A stretch of DNA of 64,000 bases. It comes from Gnetum montanum. Lineage: Eukaryota > Streptophyta > Gnetopsida > Gnetales > Gnetaceae. The notes beneath the pieces were generated by a model. That model made no database searches and was not told the origin of the DNA. It was given only the letters and a program-made list of their open reading frames with translations. Both the position numbers and the translations under genes were made by a program. Location of the stretch: positions 71,923 through 135,922 of the forward strand of contig MNCI01022636.1 of NCBI GenBank assembly GCA_015680685.1. The letters are read 5' to 3'. This document shows positions 9,996 through 22,329 of the stretch, piece by piece; within the stretch, counting starts at the first letter, position 1; each line of letters begins with the position of its first letter.

Positions 9996-12400
9996 CCATG
10001 GCTACGACAAAATCCATAACTGTCATTGAAGAGATCAACCTCAAGGTTCAACTCACCAGTCACTTAGGCTATAGGGAAAGGACCCTACTTACACAATCCT
10101 CACACCAGAACAATATAACTTCACATGTGTGAAGATTGAAGCCAACTTGCCTATCGACCGCATGGAAAAAGAAGCAAAGAAAAACTATAAGCTCATTTAC
10201 AAGGAAGGTCATTAGTTCACTCCCTTAGTATTTGACCTAATCCCCCTTCTAAGCCATATCATCGACTTATATCTTAGCTTTGCATGGTAAGGGATCAAAA
10301 CTTACAGCCACCTCCGATAGAGCCTTAGAGCAGAGATGAGGAAGACAACTTTGCAGCCCAATCTAAGCATGGGGATTCATACCATACCATCAGTCCTCAT
10401 GCCCATACAAACCCATCATTCCAACCTTTCCTAGAAGAAAACATACTTCCTCCTTAATCTACAAACACTAGAGCACTAGTTTCTCTACATGACATACCCA
10501 CTTCCATTCCCACCTTCTCCATGCCCAACATTCAATCTGATATGTCCATCTCCATCATACCTCCACAAGTACAATCCCAAAAACCCCCTCCTCAAACTAA
10601 TATAGGATCAATCTTCTAACCTCAAGTAATTTGGATTCCATCAGTTATACTAGCTTCCACATCCATCCACTACATACCACAAGTACAAACCCATGGAGCA
10701 CCTCTGATTACTTTAACTCAACATGTTCAGGGTGTAACCTCACAACCTGTGGCTAGGCAGTGGGTTTCACCAGCTGTTCAGAAAAACCAACCTACTCACT
10801 AGAATGTACCACACCATGCAATCTGATCTCTGAATGTTTCTCTACCACAACAATCGACAATCCAGTAGTCACCCTTTCCACAGACAATGCAACAATCAAA
10901 CTACTACCAATTGTGATCTACTCAACTAACTGGTTTGCCTACAACCCAAGAGTGGGAAGACACAAAGAAAATGATGCACTCATTAACTAAGAAAGTAAAG
11001 TGCCTTAAAGTTGCAAACACTCAGGAATTCAAGGTGTTGGAATTCTACCAAGATGACCCAATTAACCCTTCAGTTTCACTATTAACCTTACCAAAGGGAA
11101 TATCATTACCTCAACTAACCAAATATAATGGAGAGGGAGATCCAAACATCCATTTGGTAACATTTTGACTAGAATGTGTGTTGCTTCAGACCTGGCCTCA
11201 TGTAATTCTGCATGTATTCACTATGTCCTTGATAGGAAAAGCCTTAGACTAGTACTGCGCTTTACCTCGTAACTCCATATCCTCTCTAGAGGATTTGTTA
11301 CATCAGTCTGTTACATGTTTTAAATATAATTTAAAGCTTGAAGCAATACTAGATGGTCTAATTTAGATTAAACAACCACCGTTAGAGCCCATATAAAAAT
11401 TTATCCAAAGGTGGAGTGCAGCCCTGAATGAACTTCACGAGCCCATTCCCAAAACATACTTGCTTACCATCCTTAAGGCTACTGTGAATGACTTCATTAA
11501 ATCAAAACTTTATTATTTGATTGCCCGTAGTTTGAGTTAAGAATTTGCACAAATTAAGAACATAAAAGAGGTGGTGCAAGCAAGTAATGACCTAGCTTAC
11601 TTAGCCCTTAGGAACCAAAATATGAGGAAGGATAAGGATAAATCCAAAACGACGGTAGTAGCAGTGGTGGAGACAGCCCAACCTAACAATTTAGGATAGA
11701 AAGGAAAACAACCCACTACTCAAACTAGTCATGCAAGAACCATATCTATGCCTATGGTTGAATCTTCCTCAACTAAAATCACAAACATGGGTCACACTCA
11801 TACATTTGAATGAAAAGACCCTACCCAATACACACCCTTGTCTATGAATCCTTTACAATTATTACATCAACTTCTAAGGGTTGGGTTAATCAAACACAAA
11901 AAAAATTGTCCTGCACCATCCCAAGAACATGATCGATTCTGTGAGTTGGCTAAAAACCCAACTCTAGAAACAGCTGATGAGCTCCTGTTTCGACAGGATT
12001 TAGGTTGGATACGTTTTGTGAATATCACCAATGGTGTGGGCATGAAACTGACTACTACTTTACCTTAAAACAAGATATATAGCACATGATTGCTAGGGGT
12101 GAAATAGTATTTGACGAGGCAAACCCAGTAAAATCCCAAAACCAACCCATGGGGGTCTACAAGGATCCTCTCAATACTAAGGATGAACCATATGTGATTA
12201 ACACTATTCATGTAGACAATGGACAATACATCCCTTGAAAAGCTTTTGTAATTTGTAGGCCTTCCGAAACTACATCTACCTCAACACCTCCCCAAACCCC
12301 TTTTGTCATATGCAAATTCCCTACACCATAAAAACCATTTGTCATTCACCTACTTCTATCGCAGCAACAACCATGCTATCAAAAAACCAATGCACTCCCT
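9996..12400 (+). pseudogene. Element B gag (decayed)
   Basis: Structural capsid/nucleocapsid polyprotein. A proline/serine/glutamine-rich N-terminal part (about 10,010-10,900) is followed by the capsid-like part: FKVLEFYQDDPINPSVS, LTKYNGEGDPNIHLVTF (10,990-11,168), then in shifted frames a W-Y-C-A-L-P segment, I-Q-R-W-S, and IKSKLYYL (to about 11,560). The tail (11,838-12,068) has NPTLETADELLFRQDL. It lines up with the gag of element D (VNHFKYNLRP, IERWNALHNEIP). Many stops; no clear CCHC zinc knuckle was found. Confidence 0.75.
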
Positions 12401-13617
12401 TTGTGATCTGGCTGCCAAAACATCCTAACATGTAACCCCCTACAGTTCCCTTGAGACCCTTGTGAGAGCACCTTGCTGACAGGCTGGTAAGAGAGTGCCT
12501 AGAAAAAGAACATCATGAGCTCCAATTGGGATCACTAAAGCCCATACCACTAAATGTTGTTCCTATGGTTTTGTCCACTAGGGAACCTAGCAGAAGTCAT
12601 CAAGACAAGGATACTAGCACTCTCAATGTCCCAAACTCAACATCCCCAATTACTAACATAGGAATCCCTTCATAAGAGATACAAATGCTGGGTCAAATAG
12701 ATAAATTCTACATAGACAAGAGTGTCCCAAGTGGTAAGGATCTAGCAAGTGCATTGACCCAAGTCACATAGGCTTTGAAACAAAAGAACACCTCTCTAAG
12801 CTTGTACGATCTAGTAATGACTTCACTGATACATCGGGAAGCTCTCGTGCATATGTTGACTTCAATTCCTATTAGCGAAGACCTTATCAAAGATGAGCTG
12901 TCCATTTATGTAGTATTGTCCCCAAAACCTCAAGAATCAAGGCCCACATCCCTAAAATTTTGTTTAATTAACATTATGTGAGATGAGAAAACTTGTGAGG
13001 TCACTACAGCCCCTATGTTCATAACAATACAAGTCAACCACTTCAAGATACGTAGGGTGCATGTCGATGATGGTGCAACAACAAATGTAGTATCCTTTCC
13101 TGTCATCAAAGAAATGGATCTTATAGAGTAAATACAGCCCACAACAGCTTCATTGTTAAAATCCTTTAGTGGTTCTCGTGTCATGGTAAAAGACATGGTT
13201 ACCTTGGATTTCATAGCAGGGAACTAGTTCCCCACATCGACTAAATTCGTAGTGGTTGATGAAATTCTAGAGTTCAATATGATTCTAGGATGACCTTGGT
13301 TAGCTCAACTTAGGACCATATCCTCATTGATCCATCAAGAAATCCACCTACCTTATGAGGTTGGTGAAATCATCATACATGAGGATATAACAACATCACT
13401 CACTTCCTTGCACTTAGAAATAAATCAAGGGTCAAAGGTTGAGTTCTCTGAGCCTAAACAAGAAACCATAAGCATACTTCAAGACATGACCCAACCATTA
13501 ACTCATGATCCTACTAGAACTGAGGAAGAATTGGATGTCATAGACATAGGAGTCATGCTCGTTGATGTCCCTTAGTCAGAACTACCTTTTAGCATCTCCA
13601 GTGAAGGGGAAGGGGAG
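12401..13617 (+). pseudogene. Element B aspartic protease region (decayed)
   Basis: A retropepsin-like protease that would cut the polyprotein. The active-site region, near 13,055-13,095, reads VHVDDGATTNVV, in the position of the usual D-S/T-G-A or Tat-type D-G-G-S. After that come F-S-G-S-R, the FPTSTKFVVVDEILEFNMILG stretch (with stops) and W-L-A-Q-L-R-T, then SSLIHQEIHLPYE at 13,327. Element D has the same module at 56,960-57,420 (WLAKLQAVSSLIHQEIHLPY). The upstream portion (12,700-12,980) is a linker without recognised domains. Confidence 0.7.
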
Positions 13618-13639
13618 TAAACTACGAAGTATAAAAAAA

Positions 13640-13935
13640 CAACTTAATAACTAGGGCAAATTATTAATCATCTAGAATGATGCTAAACTACCAACCATCT
13701 AGTATGATGTTAAACTGCCAGCAAACTTTTGCAATGATGTTAAACTAGCCACGATCAGAAATGGTTGGTTCCTTTAGAGTTTCCTAAAACTTTTATCACT
13801 TTTGATCCACTATGGCCTAAAACTAGTAATCCCTCTTTCCTTTTTTTTCAACACAAATGAAACAGTCCACCATGACTCTAAACTAATGTGCAAGGCTCGA
13901 AATGACCTTAAACTAGAGCTCAGTATGTTACAAGT
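13640..13935 (+). repeat. Short tandem array after element B protease
   Basis: Copies of a unit with core ATGATGTTAAACTAG or ATGACTCTAAACTA at about 35-45-bp steps, for example near 13,677, 13,708, 13,738, 13,811, 13,874 and 13,899. Same family as 19,770-19,850 and 36,905-37,250. Confidence 0.65.
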
Positions 13936-14097
13936 TCACAAACTCTCACTATGTTATATCAAATATTCATTTACATGTCATAAGTTGCAATTTCAATTTA
14001 CGCATTCTCGATACTTTTCTTTTTACAAATATTTTCTTTACATTTTGGAATCTCATTTTACATTCAGTTACACACATATGTTCACAATATACTTGAG

Positions 14098-14150
14098 AAA
14101 ATAAGAAAAACAACAAAAAAGAGAAAAAGAAGAAAAATATTGAACATTGA
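14098..14150 (+). repeat. A-rich purine tract
   Basis: A run of AGAAAAACAACAAAAAAGAG type, nearly all A and G. A similar tract follows the array at 36,905-37,250 (37,785-37,935), so array plus A-rich tract forms a repeated unit of layout. Confidence 0.5.
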
Positions 14151-14199
14151 TGTGATAATAGAATGCCAACACATTATGCCATTATTAAATCCATATCAT

Positions 14200-17100
14200 T
14201 ACATCCATCCTCATACATTTCCATTAGGCACCAAAAACCCAAAACATTTGGTAGCTAAAGCTGAACTAACATCTAGCTCACACATCAGTAGTAGGAGGGG
14301 GTTGGCCCCTAAAATCCTCCACATCATCCACTCCCACTCCATTGGGGCTACCCTCTTCATCATGTCCCTACAACAATAAATAAATAAATAAATAGGTAAG
14401 TATAACAAAACAACTCATGAATATAAAACCTAAAAAAGAGTGACACTAAAAAAACAACAACAATAAAACCATACAAAAGTATGTGCCATAATAAAATACG
14501 CACAGGTGAAGAGGGCCTTAGACTAGCCTCCAAGCGTTGCAAAATCTCCTCCTCGAGTACATTTTCCCAGTCCTTCTTTAGGGGCAAGGTCAATACTAAC
14601 CAAGGTCTTACCCTTGTCCACCGAGGTCTAGGCTGGACACTCAAGAGAGAACATACCTATCGAAGCCTCCCTAAAAGTGGCAGTAATGGTTCTATTAGGA
14701 GATCCATCCATTTTAATGCACTCAACAAACCTATCATAAGCAAGATGCAAGCCTATTCCATCAATGAACATTTCCTTTTGGTGATGTTCAACTGATTCCT
14801 CCTTTAACCACTTCTTGTACTAGTGCTTGTTATCCTTTTAATCTTGACCCCACTTATGTACTTTAGCAGCAAAGGACTTCTGATCATGACATTTCCTATT
14901 TAGAAAATCCATCTGTATCCTTTATTCAGCTAAATCCCCTGTTTCCTAAACTTTGTTGTTCAAAATTATCCAATAACGCGCACAGGTGATCTCAACATGC
15001 ACCAAGTACTATCACTAGATAGCCTAGCAGTAACAAAATCATAACTAGATTGAAGATCCCTCTTCTCTTCTCTCTCTTTTTTCAATGTTTTCTTCAATGA
15101 GTGCACCTCATTCCATAGGTACTCAATTGAATGCCTACAAGTCCAGAGCGACAACATTTTTTACGATGCAACCAGAAACTGCATTGTAAATCTTTCTAGG
15201 AACTTGTTTAATATTTCTTGCCAATTTAGGAATGGCATCAATATGATCAGCCTTAGAAGAATCCCATTAAATTTTTGCACCTACAAGTATAAGTACTACA
15301 CACATGAATTAGCTGTAATTAACAACAAATGCAAAGAAACACAATAAACCTAGATACTTAGCATGACACGTAGCATACACATACCTAGTTCTAGATGAGC
15401 TTGTTGTACGCAAGTGATTACATCATTAACGATGTCGATGACAAAGTCCATTTTATTGGGCATGTCAGGCCATGGCCTTAACTAGTCAATAGATGAGGGA
15501 CAAGCATGGGAAGTCACCTCAATAGGGGCCTGAGACCCTAACACCTCTACCTGGGATGTATGTGCCTCAGAGACCTTAGCATATACCCCTAGTAATAGGA
15601 ATAATCAAGATAATCAATAGCAACACATAAAGGTTAAAAGGCATAAAATGTGTATCAAGCTAAAGGAACATACCAAAAAGCCCTTTGCCAGTTAGCTTGG
15701 GCAGATCACTAAGTTGCAAAGATCCATCGAAGAAACCATCGAAAACACCCCTCTCATTGCTTGAATGCTTAAGTGCATCCAAAGCCTCCGCAAGCTTCGT
15801 CCCCATGATGCTTTCTACATCTTCCTCTTGTGATACAAGGAGTTCCTTGATCACTTCTTCCCTCTCTTTTTCTTCTTCCTCTCGCCCTATGATGACCACT
15901 TTAGGTTCAACCATTAGGGCTAAGGCTTCTCTTTTCCTCTCGAGGCTTTCCTTTTATAATACCAATATTCTAGCATTAGTATGACATAGTGTATACATAC
16001 ATTTAACAGACATATAAATTAAAATACCATAAAAAATAATAAATATATAATAATAAAATAAAATACTTACCCTCCACTAGCAATACGAAGTGTATCCTCT
16101 TCACTCTTGGTGGTCTCACCTCTGGAGTAGGCACCCTTGGGTGTTCAACTCTCTTCACCTTTGCCTTAGATCTCCCGATAGTCTCACGAGTCAGATGTTC
16201 AGCTCCTCTAAAAGATGTGTGCAATCTAGGTGGTTCCAATCCCAAGCTATCACAGGAATGATGAGAATGACTAGGTGCATCCCCAGTAGTAACGAACATT
16301 GACTCTTCAATGCCTTCAGGTGGGTCCTAAGATTTGGTAGTGTCAAACAAGTGGCGAACCCAGGAGCAAGATAGCTATGAACGATCTCTCAATATGTAAC
16401 AGTTATCCCCATAAACCACTAAAAACTTAGAAAACCTATGTAGATAACTTGCAAAGAAGGCGAATGTGAAATGGGACTTGGCATTAATGTTTGAGCATAA
16501 TCTAACAATCTCTCCATAGAGGCCAGACCCAAGAAATTGTCCCTAATTATAATGCATGTCTGTCTCTAGGACTGCATGTATGATATGTGTGGACTTAATC
16601 CGAAGGTTTGTTCCTTGAGAAAGAGATTTAGGGAATGCTCATGCCTAAAAGAGGGGATATAAGAAGTTCACCTCCATTGCTTTGGTCTCACTTTTCATGG
16701 CAAAACATTTGGGACCCCAAGACACACCTAACCAATCTTCAAGCTGCTTTATGACATGGCTTTCCTTAGTCACTTTCTCTATTGCCACTCTGGCACCATC
16801 CATGGGCACACCAAAGAGATCGGTAAGGAACTTAGTAGTCAAGTGGAAAGACACCTTGACTCCTCGAACCTGTGTAGTAAAATGAGAAGCATCATCACTA
16901 AAAGAATAAATAATGGTAACCATTTCAATCACTAGAATATTAGGAGTTAGAGCAGTGAACAAGTCCATCAAGCCCGCACGGGTAAGATGGCTAATGATTA
17001 ACTCAGGGGGCTTCGTTTGCAACCATTTTTTTGACTGGTCTATCTCTCCATACTTCATAATAACTGTTGGCTTAGTATGCCCTGATATGATAGTAACTTC

Positions 17101-19340
17101 ATTAGAGGATACAACTATTGTAGAAAAAACATAGAGTGAAAGGTTAAAAACCTAGTACATGATGATGTAACAAAGAGAAAATGGAGCCTAGAATGTAATC
17201 ATTTACCATCAGTAAATGTGATAGGTAGATTAGATGCAAGATTAACCCTCTGAGGAAGAATTGGCCCATTGGAGGACCAATCCTCATGCAACTAACCACG
17301 AACTTGACAACGTTCAAAAGCCTTTCAAAATTGCCTAGGGTAGTCAACCATAGTAGCTCTTGTCTAGTTTAGCACCACGGCATGAAGGGTGGGGTCCACC
17401 ATGAATGTCTCTAATGTTGTGCGCATTAAGGCAAGCCCACTGTCATCATCATGCATCCCATGTTCATTGAAATGAGGCCTACATAGAAGAAGAATATTTA
17501 TGCATAGAAAATGATATAATTTTAAAGAAATCCAAAAAGTTAGAGAAAAACATAAAAAAGCATACCTGTCCACTCTGTACACTATCCCAAGTGGGTTTTG
17601 GAATAGCATGTGAACATGGAAAGCTAGAAAAGGTGTGTTGCTGCTATTATAGTGGCTACAAGTAGGCAATTCCCATACATGAGTCAAAGAATGAGTAGAC
17701 CTAGGACCCTTGGGAGGGCCTCCCTCAACAGTAAAAAGTTCCTCATCTATGTTAGCAATGAAGGCAAGCATCTCTTGTGTAGATCCAGAAAACATTATTT
17801 CAATGATATCATGGGTCAACTGCTCACTTAAATGAGATCATATAACTATGTTGAAACTTTGTAAAATGAATGAAAAAAATGCACCAACATTAGGACAGAA
17901 CCATATGACATGAGGTCCAATACACATGTCATAAGGAGGTACATCCAGTGCAAAGGGACCAAACTAGGCAAGTACACCAACAAGCTCAACCACAAGGAGG
18001 GAAGGTTTAGGCCCCCTACATATAGCCAAAACCTTAGGTAAGTAAAAATGTTTAAGTACTCAAAATAATATAAAAATACATAAACAAAAAATAGATAATA
18101 TTTAATATATAACTCCACCTTATAAGACAAGGACACCAATATTTATTTGGTGTATTTAACGCTCACTGGGGTACATTGAAATCTTTTACATAGTAGTTTA
18201 TTATAAGCAATATAAAATGAACACGCAAGTGTAGAACCATGAACATTCGTAGATTCGTAGAAACGTATTTAAATTTTTCCAAACAAGAAAAAAATAAACA
18301 ACATAGACATAAGCACTAGTAATGAATAAACATTTCAACAAACAATTTGCATCTTCACAATTTTACACATGCAAGGTGTGCTCACGTTACTAGCAATTGT
18401 TGTATATACACAAATCACGGCCCTCTCATTCTTGCATGAAACATAGTGTAGATATACCAAGCTTTGAAACATAAAACTCACTGAAAATCAGTCACTAATT
18501 TCTCTTTAACATACAGACACTAGTTCACCTCACAACGGAGGCTAAAACTTGGCAAAAATTGGAATCTCCATGGCTTGTACATGTATAATCAAAAAAGGAA
18601 TAGAAACCCTAACAAAGGGAAACACCACTCATGGGAAGCCTTCTCTAACGTGCTCATGCTGAGCTTGCCCTGGGCACTCACACTAGGCCTACTCTAGGTT
18701 CATCCCTAAAACTCACACTGGGCTTTCCCTACAGCTCACACTGGGCTTGCCCTATGTACTCACATTGTGCGTGCCTTAAACTCATGTTGAGCTTGCCCTA
18801 GCACTCACACTACACTTTCCCTGGTTTGCAAAATGAAAAACCCTAACTTGCCCTTATTCAACCACGCACGCCTGAAAGAAAACAACCAAAAGTAATCTAT
18901 AGCAAGTCCTAATCCCATTATAAACCATAATGCCCAAAATGAGGCAAGAAAACACAACAAACTGTCTCAGATTTTCAATACAATGGAGCAGAGAAACCAA
19001 AAAATTGTGCTCAAAATACAACAGAAAATGGCGGCCATAAGAGACCATGCTGTGCTAACTAACGTTGTGCATAAAATACTGGAGAGAAGCAAGAAGAAAC
19101 AAATCTACATAGAGCTTCATCCCATGCTAAAATTCTAGCTTGAGGGAGATGCTAAAGTAGCTCTTCACTCTCCTCCACAAATGCTAGATTCGCTTGGCTC
19201 TTACCTTTGCCTTGACTTGGTTTCCCTTTGCCTTTCATTGTTGGTCCATGACTCATGCTACAACTCACGCTATAACTCACACCAACGCTCACGTTGCACT
19301 CTCTAGCTTGCTCACACTCCCATGCCCACAAACTCACGCT
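14200..19340 (-). pseudogene. Antisense ORF module in element B with plant-transposon-protein-like segment
   Basis: Lies on the strand opposite to the element's own genes, between protease and RT. Protein-like pieces in order from its 5' end: a K/G-rich start (19,152-19,337, MKGKGKPSQGKGKSQ), HDIIEIMFSGS (17,700-17,819), a folded-looking part (16,645-17,058) with THFTTQVRGVKVSFHL-like sequence and FLTDLFGVP, a basic linker (16,003-16,299), an E-rich segment (15,660-15,914) and a coiled-coil-like piece (14,966-15,157). The RGVKVSF...LFGVP block resembles the domain often annotated as 'putative plant transposon protein'. Pieces are separated by AT-rich, intron-like gaps and stops. Some plant gypsy elements are known to have an antisense extra ORF; its function is unknown. 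It could instead be a separate inserted sequence. Confidence 0.5.
18645..18835. repeat. CTCACACTGGGCTTGCCC repeats upstream of the antisense module
   Basis: Six to eight degenerate copies of ACTCACACTGGGCTTGCCCT at about 25-30-bp steps. The same words fill the U3 part of the element B LTRs (6,906-7,010; 38,560-38,640). Here they lie in the 5' part of the antisense module. Confidence 0.65.
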
Positions 19341-19559
19341 AGCACAAGTATGTCAAAATCCCTTTTTAACCCCCATGTTCATTCTCAATATTTTTATTTA
19401 TTTATTTTTATTTTATTTTATTTTAACCTTATTTATTTATTTGTTTTATGTAACTTACCATGTTCCATGGTTAACTTTTCTTTTCATGTTATGATTTACA
19501 GCATCTTTGTTTCATTCTTACATGGTATTTTTCTTCATTTTATTCTTGTGGCATAAGGC

Positions 19560-19660
19560 CAAAATATTAAAAATAAAAATGAAGGGGGGAAGGGAGAAAG
19601 GTTAAAATCAAAACAAAATGATAGAAAAAAATAAATATATAAAAATATATAATGGTGCAC
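19560..19660 (+). repeat. Purine-rich tract upstream of RT
   Basis: Contains AATGAAGGGGGGAAGGGAG followed by A-rich sequence. It is polypurine-tract-like but not next to an LTR. It could be an internal tract or the relic of an old LTR junction. Confidence 0.35.
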
Positions 19661-19769
19661 ATGAAAATCCATAAGACTATAAAATCTCATAAATTTATTG
19701 TTCGCATGAAACATAGAAATTAACAATACTCCATACACTCATCCATAACACAAAATGACATGAATATTA

Positions 19770-19855
19770 TCAACCCGGTATGGCCTAAAACTACCATGGA
19801 TGGTCCAATATGACTTAAAACTTCCATATGGTCTCCAGTATGACACTAAGCTATC
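19770..19855 (+). repeat. Short tandem array before element B RT
   Basis: Three copies with cores TATGGCCTAAAACTACCATGG, TATGACTTAAAACTTCCAT and TATGACACTAAGCTATCAT at about 35-bp steps. Same family as the arrays at 13,640-13,935 and 36,905-37,250. Confidence 0.65.
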
Positions 19856-19934
19856 ATTGTGTTCCACAATTTTGTCAATACATAGATTAATTACCCGATG
19901 CTAGTTTACATTTAAAAACTCCTTCGTCAAGTAA

Positions 19935-21240
19935 ATGTCACTCACCTTGCTCCTGTTTGAAATTGGTAGGAGCAAGCACATGGCCACCAAGAATATCTTT
20001 TCAACATTGTCTCTCAGTGGACCACATGGGGAAGTAAAAAGGACAATCAACCTAGAATCCTTGGATCTAGACCCATCCAATTATATTAATTTAATAGCAT
20101 CTGCTCAGGAAACGTTAGACTGGTCTAAAAATGTGGCTAAGACTTTAGATCTAGAGGCCGATAATATCACTGAAGATCCTCTTGTTGAAGTCCCCATTAC
20201 TATAGCTAGTGATAAAACTAGAACATTAAAATTAAGTGCCCTACTGGATTGAAAACTCATCAATGACATCACTCGAGTACGAAAAGAAAATATAAAAACA
20301 TTTGCATGGTCATAAATCGACATGCCAGGGTTGGACCCTCGAATCATCCAACATAACATTATTCTTGATACAAAAGTCAAACTAGTGAAGCAAAAAGTAT
20401 AGCAGGTTAGACTTGAACTGGCTTTAGTAGTTTGTAATGAAATCACAAAGCTCTACCAAGCCAATTTCATCTAATCCATTGACTATTCTGACCAGGTATC
20501 AAACATTATCGTAGTCCCTAAGAAGAATGATAGTATATGCATATGCATTGACTTCCATGATCTTAACTTAGCCACTATAAAGGATGACTTCCTGCTACCT
20601 AGTATTGATCAACTTATTAACACAACTACTGGGCATGCACTGTTATCCTTTATGGATGGATTTTCAGGATACAATCAAATAAGAATCAACCCAGAACATC
20701 AAATTAGAACAACCTTTATGACACCTTGGGGTACATTCTGCTATACGATGATGTCGTTTGGTCTTAAAAATGTAGGTGCTATGTATCAACGAGCAATGAC
20801 ATATATATTTGGTGATTACATGCTCAATTTGCTCAATGATTATGTTGATGATATCATGGTAAATCTAAAACAACCAAACAATATGCTAAAGATCTAGACT
20901 TAGTGCTTAAACATTTTATCAAATATGACCTTAGACTCAATCCAAGGAAGTGTGTCTTTGGTGTCAAAATGGGAAAAATGCTTGGCTTTGTCATCTTCAA
21001 AATAGGGATATGAGTAGGCCTTGATAAGGTTAAGGTAATAATTAACATGCTACCACCAAAAAACCTTACCAAACTACGTGGTCTACAAGGTAGGCTAGAA
21101 TTCATTAGACGCTTTATCACAAAGCTGATGGATAAGTTGAGACCCATGCAACACCTTATACAAAATAATATGCATTTCCAATGGACTCAACAGTGCCAAG
21201 AAGCATTCAAGAACATAAAGCAAGGGTTGGCTCAATTGTC
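19935..21240 (+). pseudogene. Element B reverse transcriptase
   Basis: Leader (19,935-20,252, with ESLDLDPSNYINL) leads into the RT: I-I-L-D-T, VSNIIVVPKKNDSICICIDF (20,490-20,560), FMDGFSGYNQIRINPEHQ, PWGTFCYTMMSFGLKN (20,652-20,800), the catalytic box YVDDIMV at about 20,840, then PRKCVFGVKMGK, LGFVI and LRGLQGRLEFIRRFI (21,047-21,120) of the connection. The YVDD box is intact, but stops at about 20,252, 20,313 and 20,402 and frameshifts after the YVDD box break it. Usual RT size for the family. Confidence 0.9.
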
Positions 21241-21640
21241 GACAGTTTATTCCCCACAGAGCGATAAATATTTTTACATCTACCTTGCAATCTCCAATTC
21301 TTCCATTGCATCAATGCTTTGCCAAAAACGTAAATATGGAATCGAGATCCCTATTTATTACCTAAGCCACTCTCTAATCACCTATGAACAATGATACAAT
21401 GACTTGGAGAAAGTATGCCTTGCCCTCATCTTCTCCTTGAAGAAATGATGCATTATCTCTTTCGTAATTAAGTCTACATCATTTGTAAGGATAATGTGCT
21501 TCGAGCCATCACTAACAACATCTACAAGTTGAGTAGGATAGCTAGATGGAAAGCAATGATCGTAGATTTTGACCTATACTATGATGCTCAATTGTCCAAA
21601 AAAGGTCAAGCAATAGTGACATAATTGACTATCTCCCCAA
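21241..21640 (+). pseudogene. Element B first (gypsy-type) RNase H
   Basis: Directly follows the RT in frame at first: SPQSDKYFYIYLAISNSSIASMLCQ, then IPIYYLSHSLITYEQ (to 21,394), which is the expected block ending in a conserved L-x-x-x-E, here frameshifted. The standard catalytic D is replaced in the visible part (Y-L-A-I instead of L-D-A-S-type), a sign of decay. Degrades RNA in the RNA:DNA hybrid when active. Confidence 0.75.
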
Positions 21641-21699
21641 CACATGATCAAGCAATGATTAACCCCAAGTTCCCGATGATAATGTTAATAGTATAGACA

Positions 21700-22310
21700 T
21701 TGTACTTGATAACTATGATGTAATCCTTTATTTCGATGGAGCTTCAACTTCACAAGAAGGAAGCGATATGGAAATTTTAACATACCCCTACAAAGAAATT
21801 CAACCCTTCACCTACTAATTAACCTTTCCTTGTACCAATAATGTGGCAGAATATGAAGGTCTTCTTAGAGGTCTTCTGAAAGCATTAACTTCAGGAATTT
21901 CATGTCTTATAGTACGAGGCAATTCACAGTTAGTAATTAATGAAGTCATAGAGGTTTATGCATGTAAGGCTCTCCATTTGCAACTGTACTATGATTTGAC
22001 CAAACATCTACTGAAGCAATTAGTAGATGCAGATGTACAACATGTCCATAGAAGTCAAAACACCATTGTCGATGCACTTGCTAGATTAGCCCTAAACATG
22101 ACACCTAAAATGTTCCATGTGTTGTTTAGTTCTATAACAAATTGTGCCAAACCTATAACTGATGCTTTGAATGAAATTCCCATAGAATTCGTTAGCACAA
22201 CACACACAATAGAATGGTATGATAACATAAAAGAGTACCTTCTACAAAGCGAACCTCCACAACATTTGACAAACACTCAAAAGGATGCAGTGCAAAAATG
22301 TTCTTGATAG
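21700..22310 (+). pseudogene. Element B second (archaeal-type) RNase H and linker
   Basis: I-L-Y-F-D-G-A-S (about 21,722) supplies the first catalytic Asp. After two stops comes an uninterrupted stretch at 21,843-22,307 with NNVAEYEGLLRGLLKAL (catalytic Glu), VRGNSQLVINEVI (Asp replaced by N-S in the G-D-S motif) and DALARLAL (final Asp). The extra RNase H after the first is characteristic of Tat-like elements. A linker toward the integrase follows (IEWYDNIKEYL). Confidence 0.85.
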
Positions 22311-22329
22311 TATGCATTAATATGAAACA

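Noticed and set aside
8962-10132. Pairs of identical small proteins encoded over the minisatellite
   Set aside because: They are translations of a 28-bp repeat, and the second set exists only because of the probable assembly duplication.
14360-14795. Two overlapping ORFs of 94 and 104 codons
   Set aside because: On opposite strands of the same bases, no similarity in either; at most the minus one is a tail of the antisense module.
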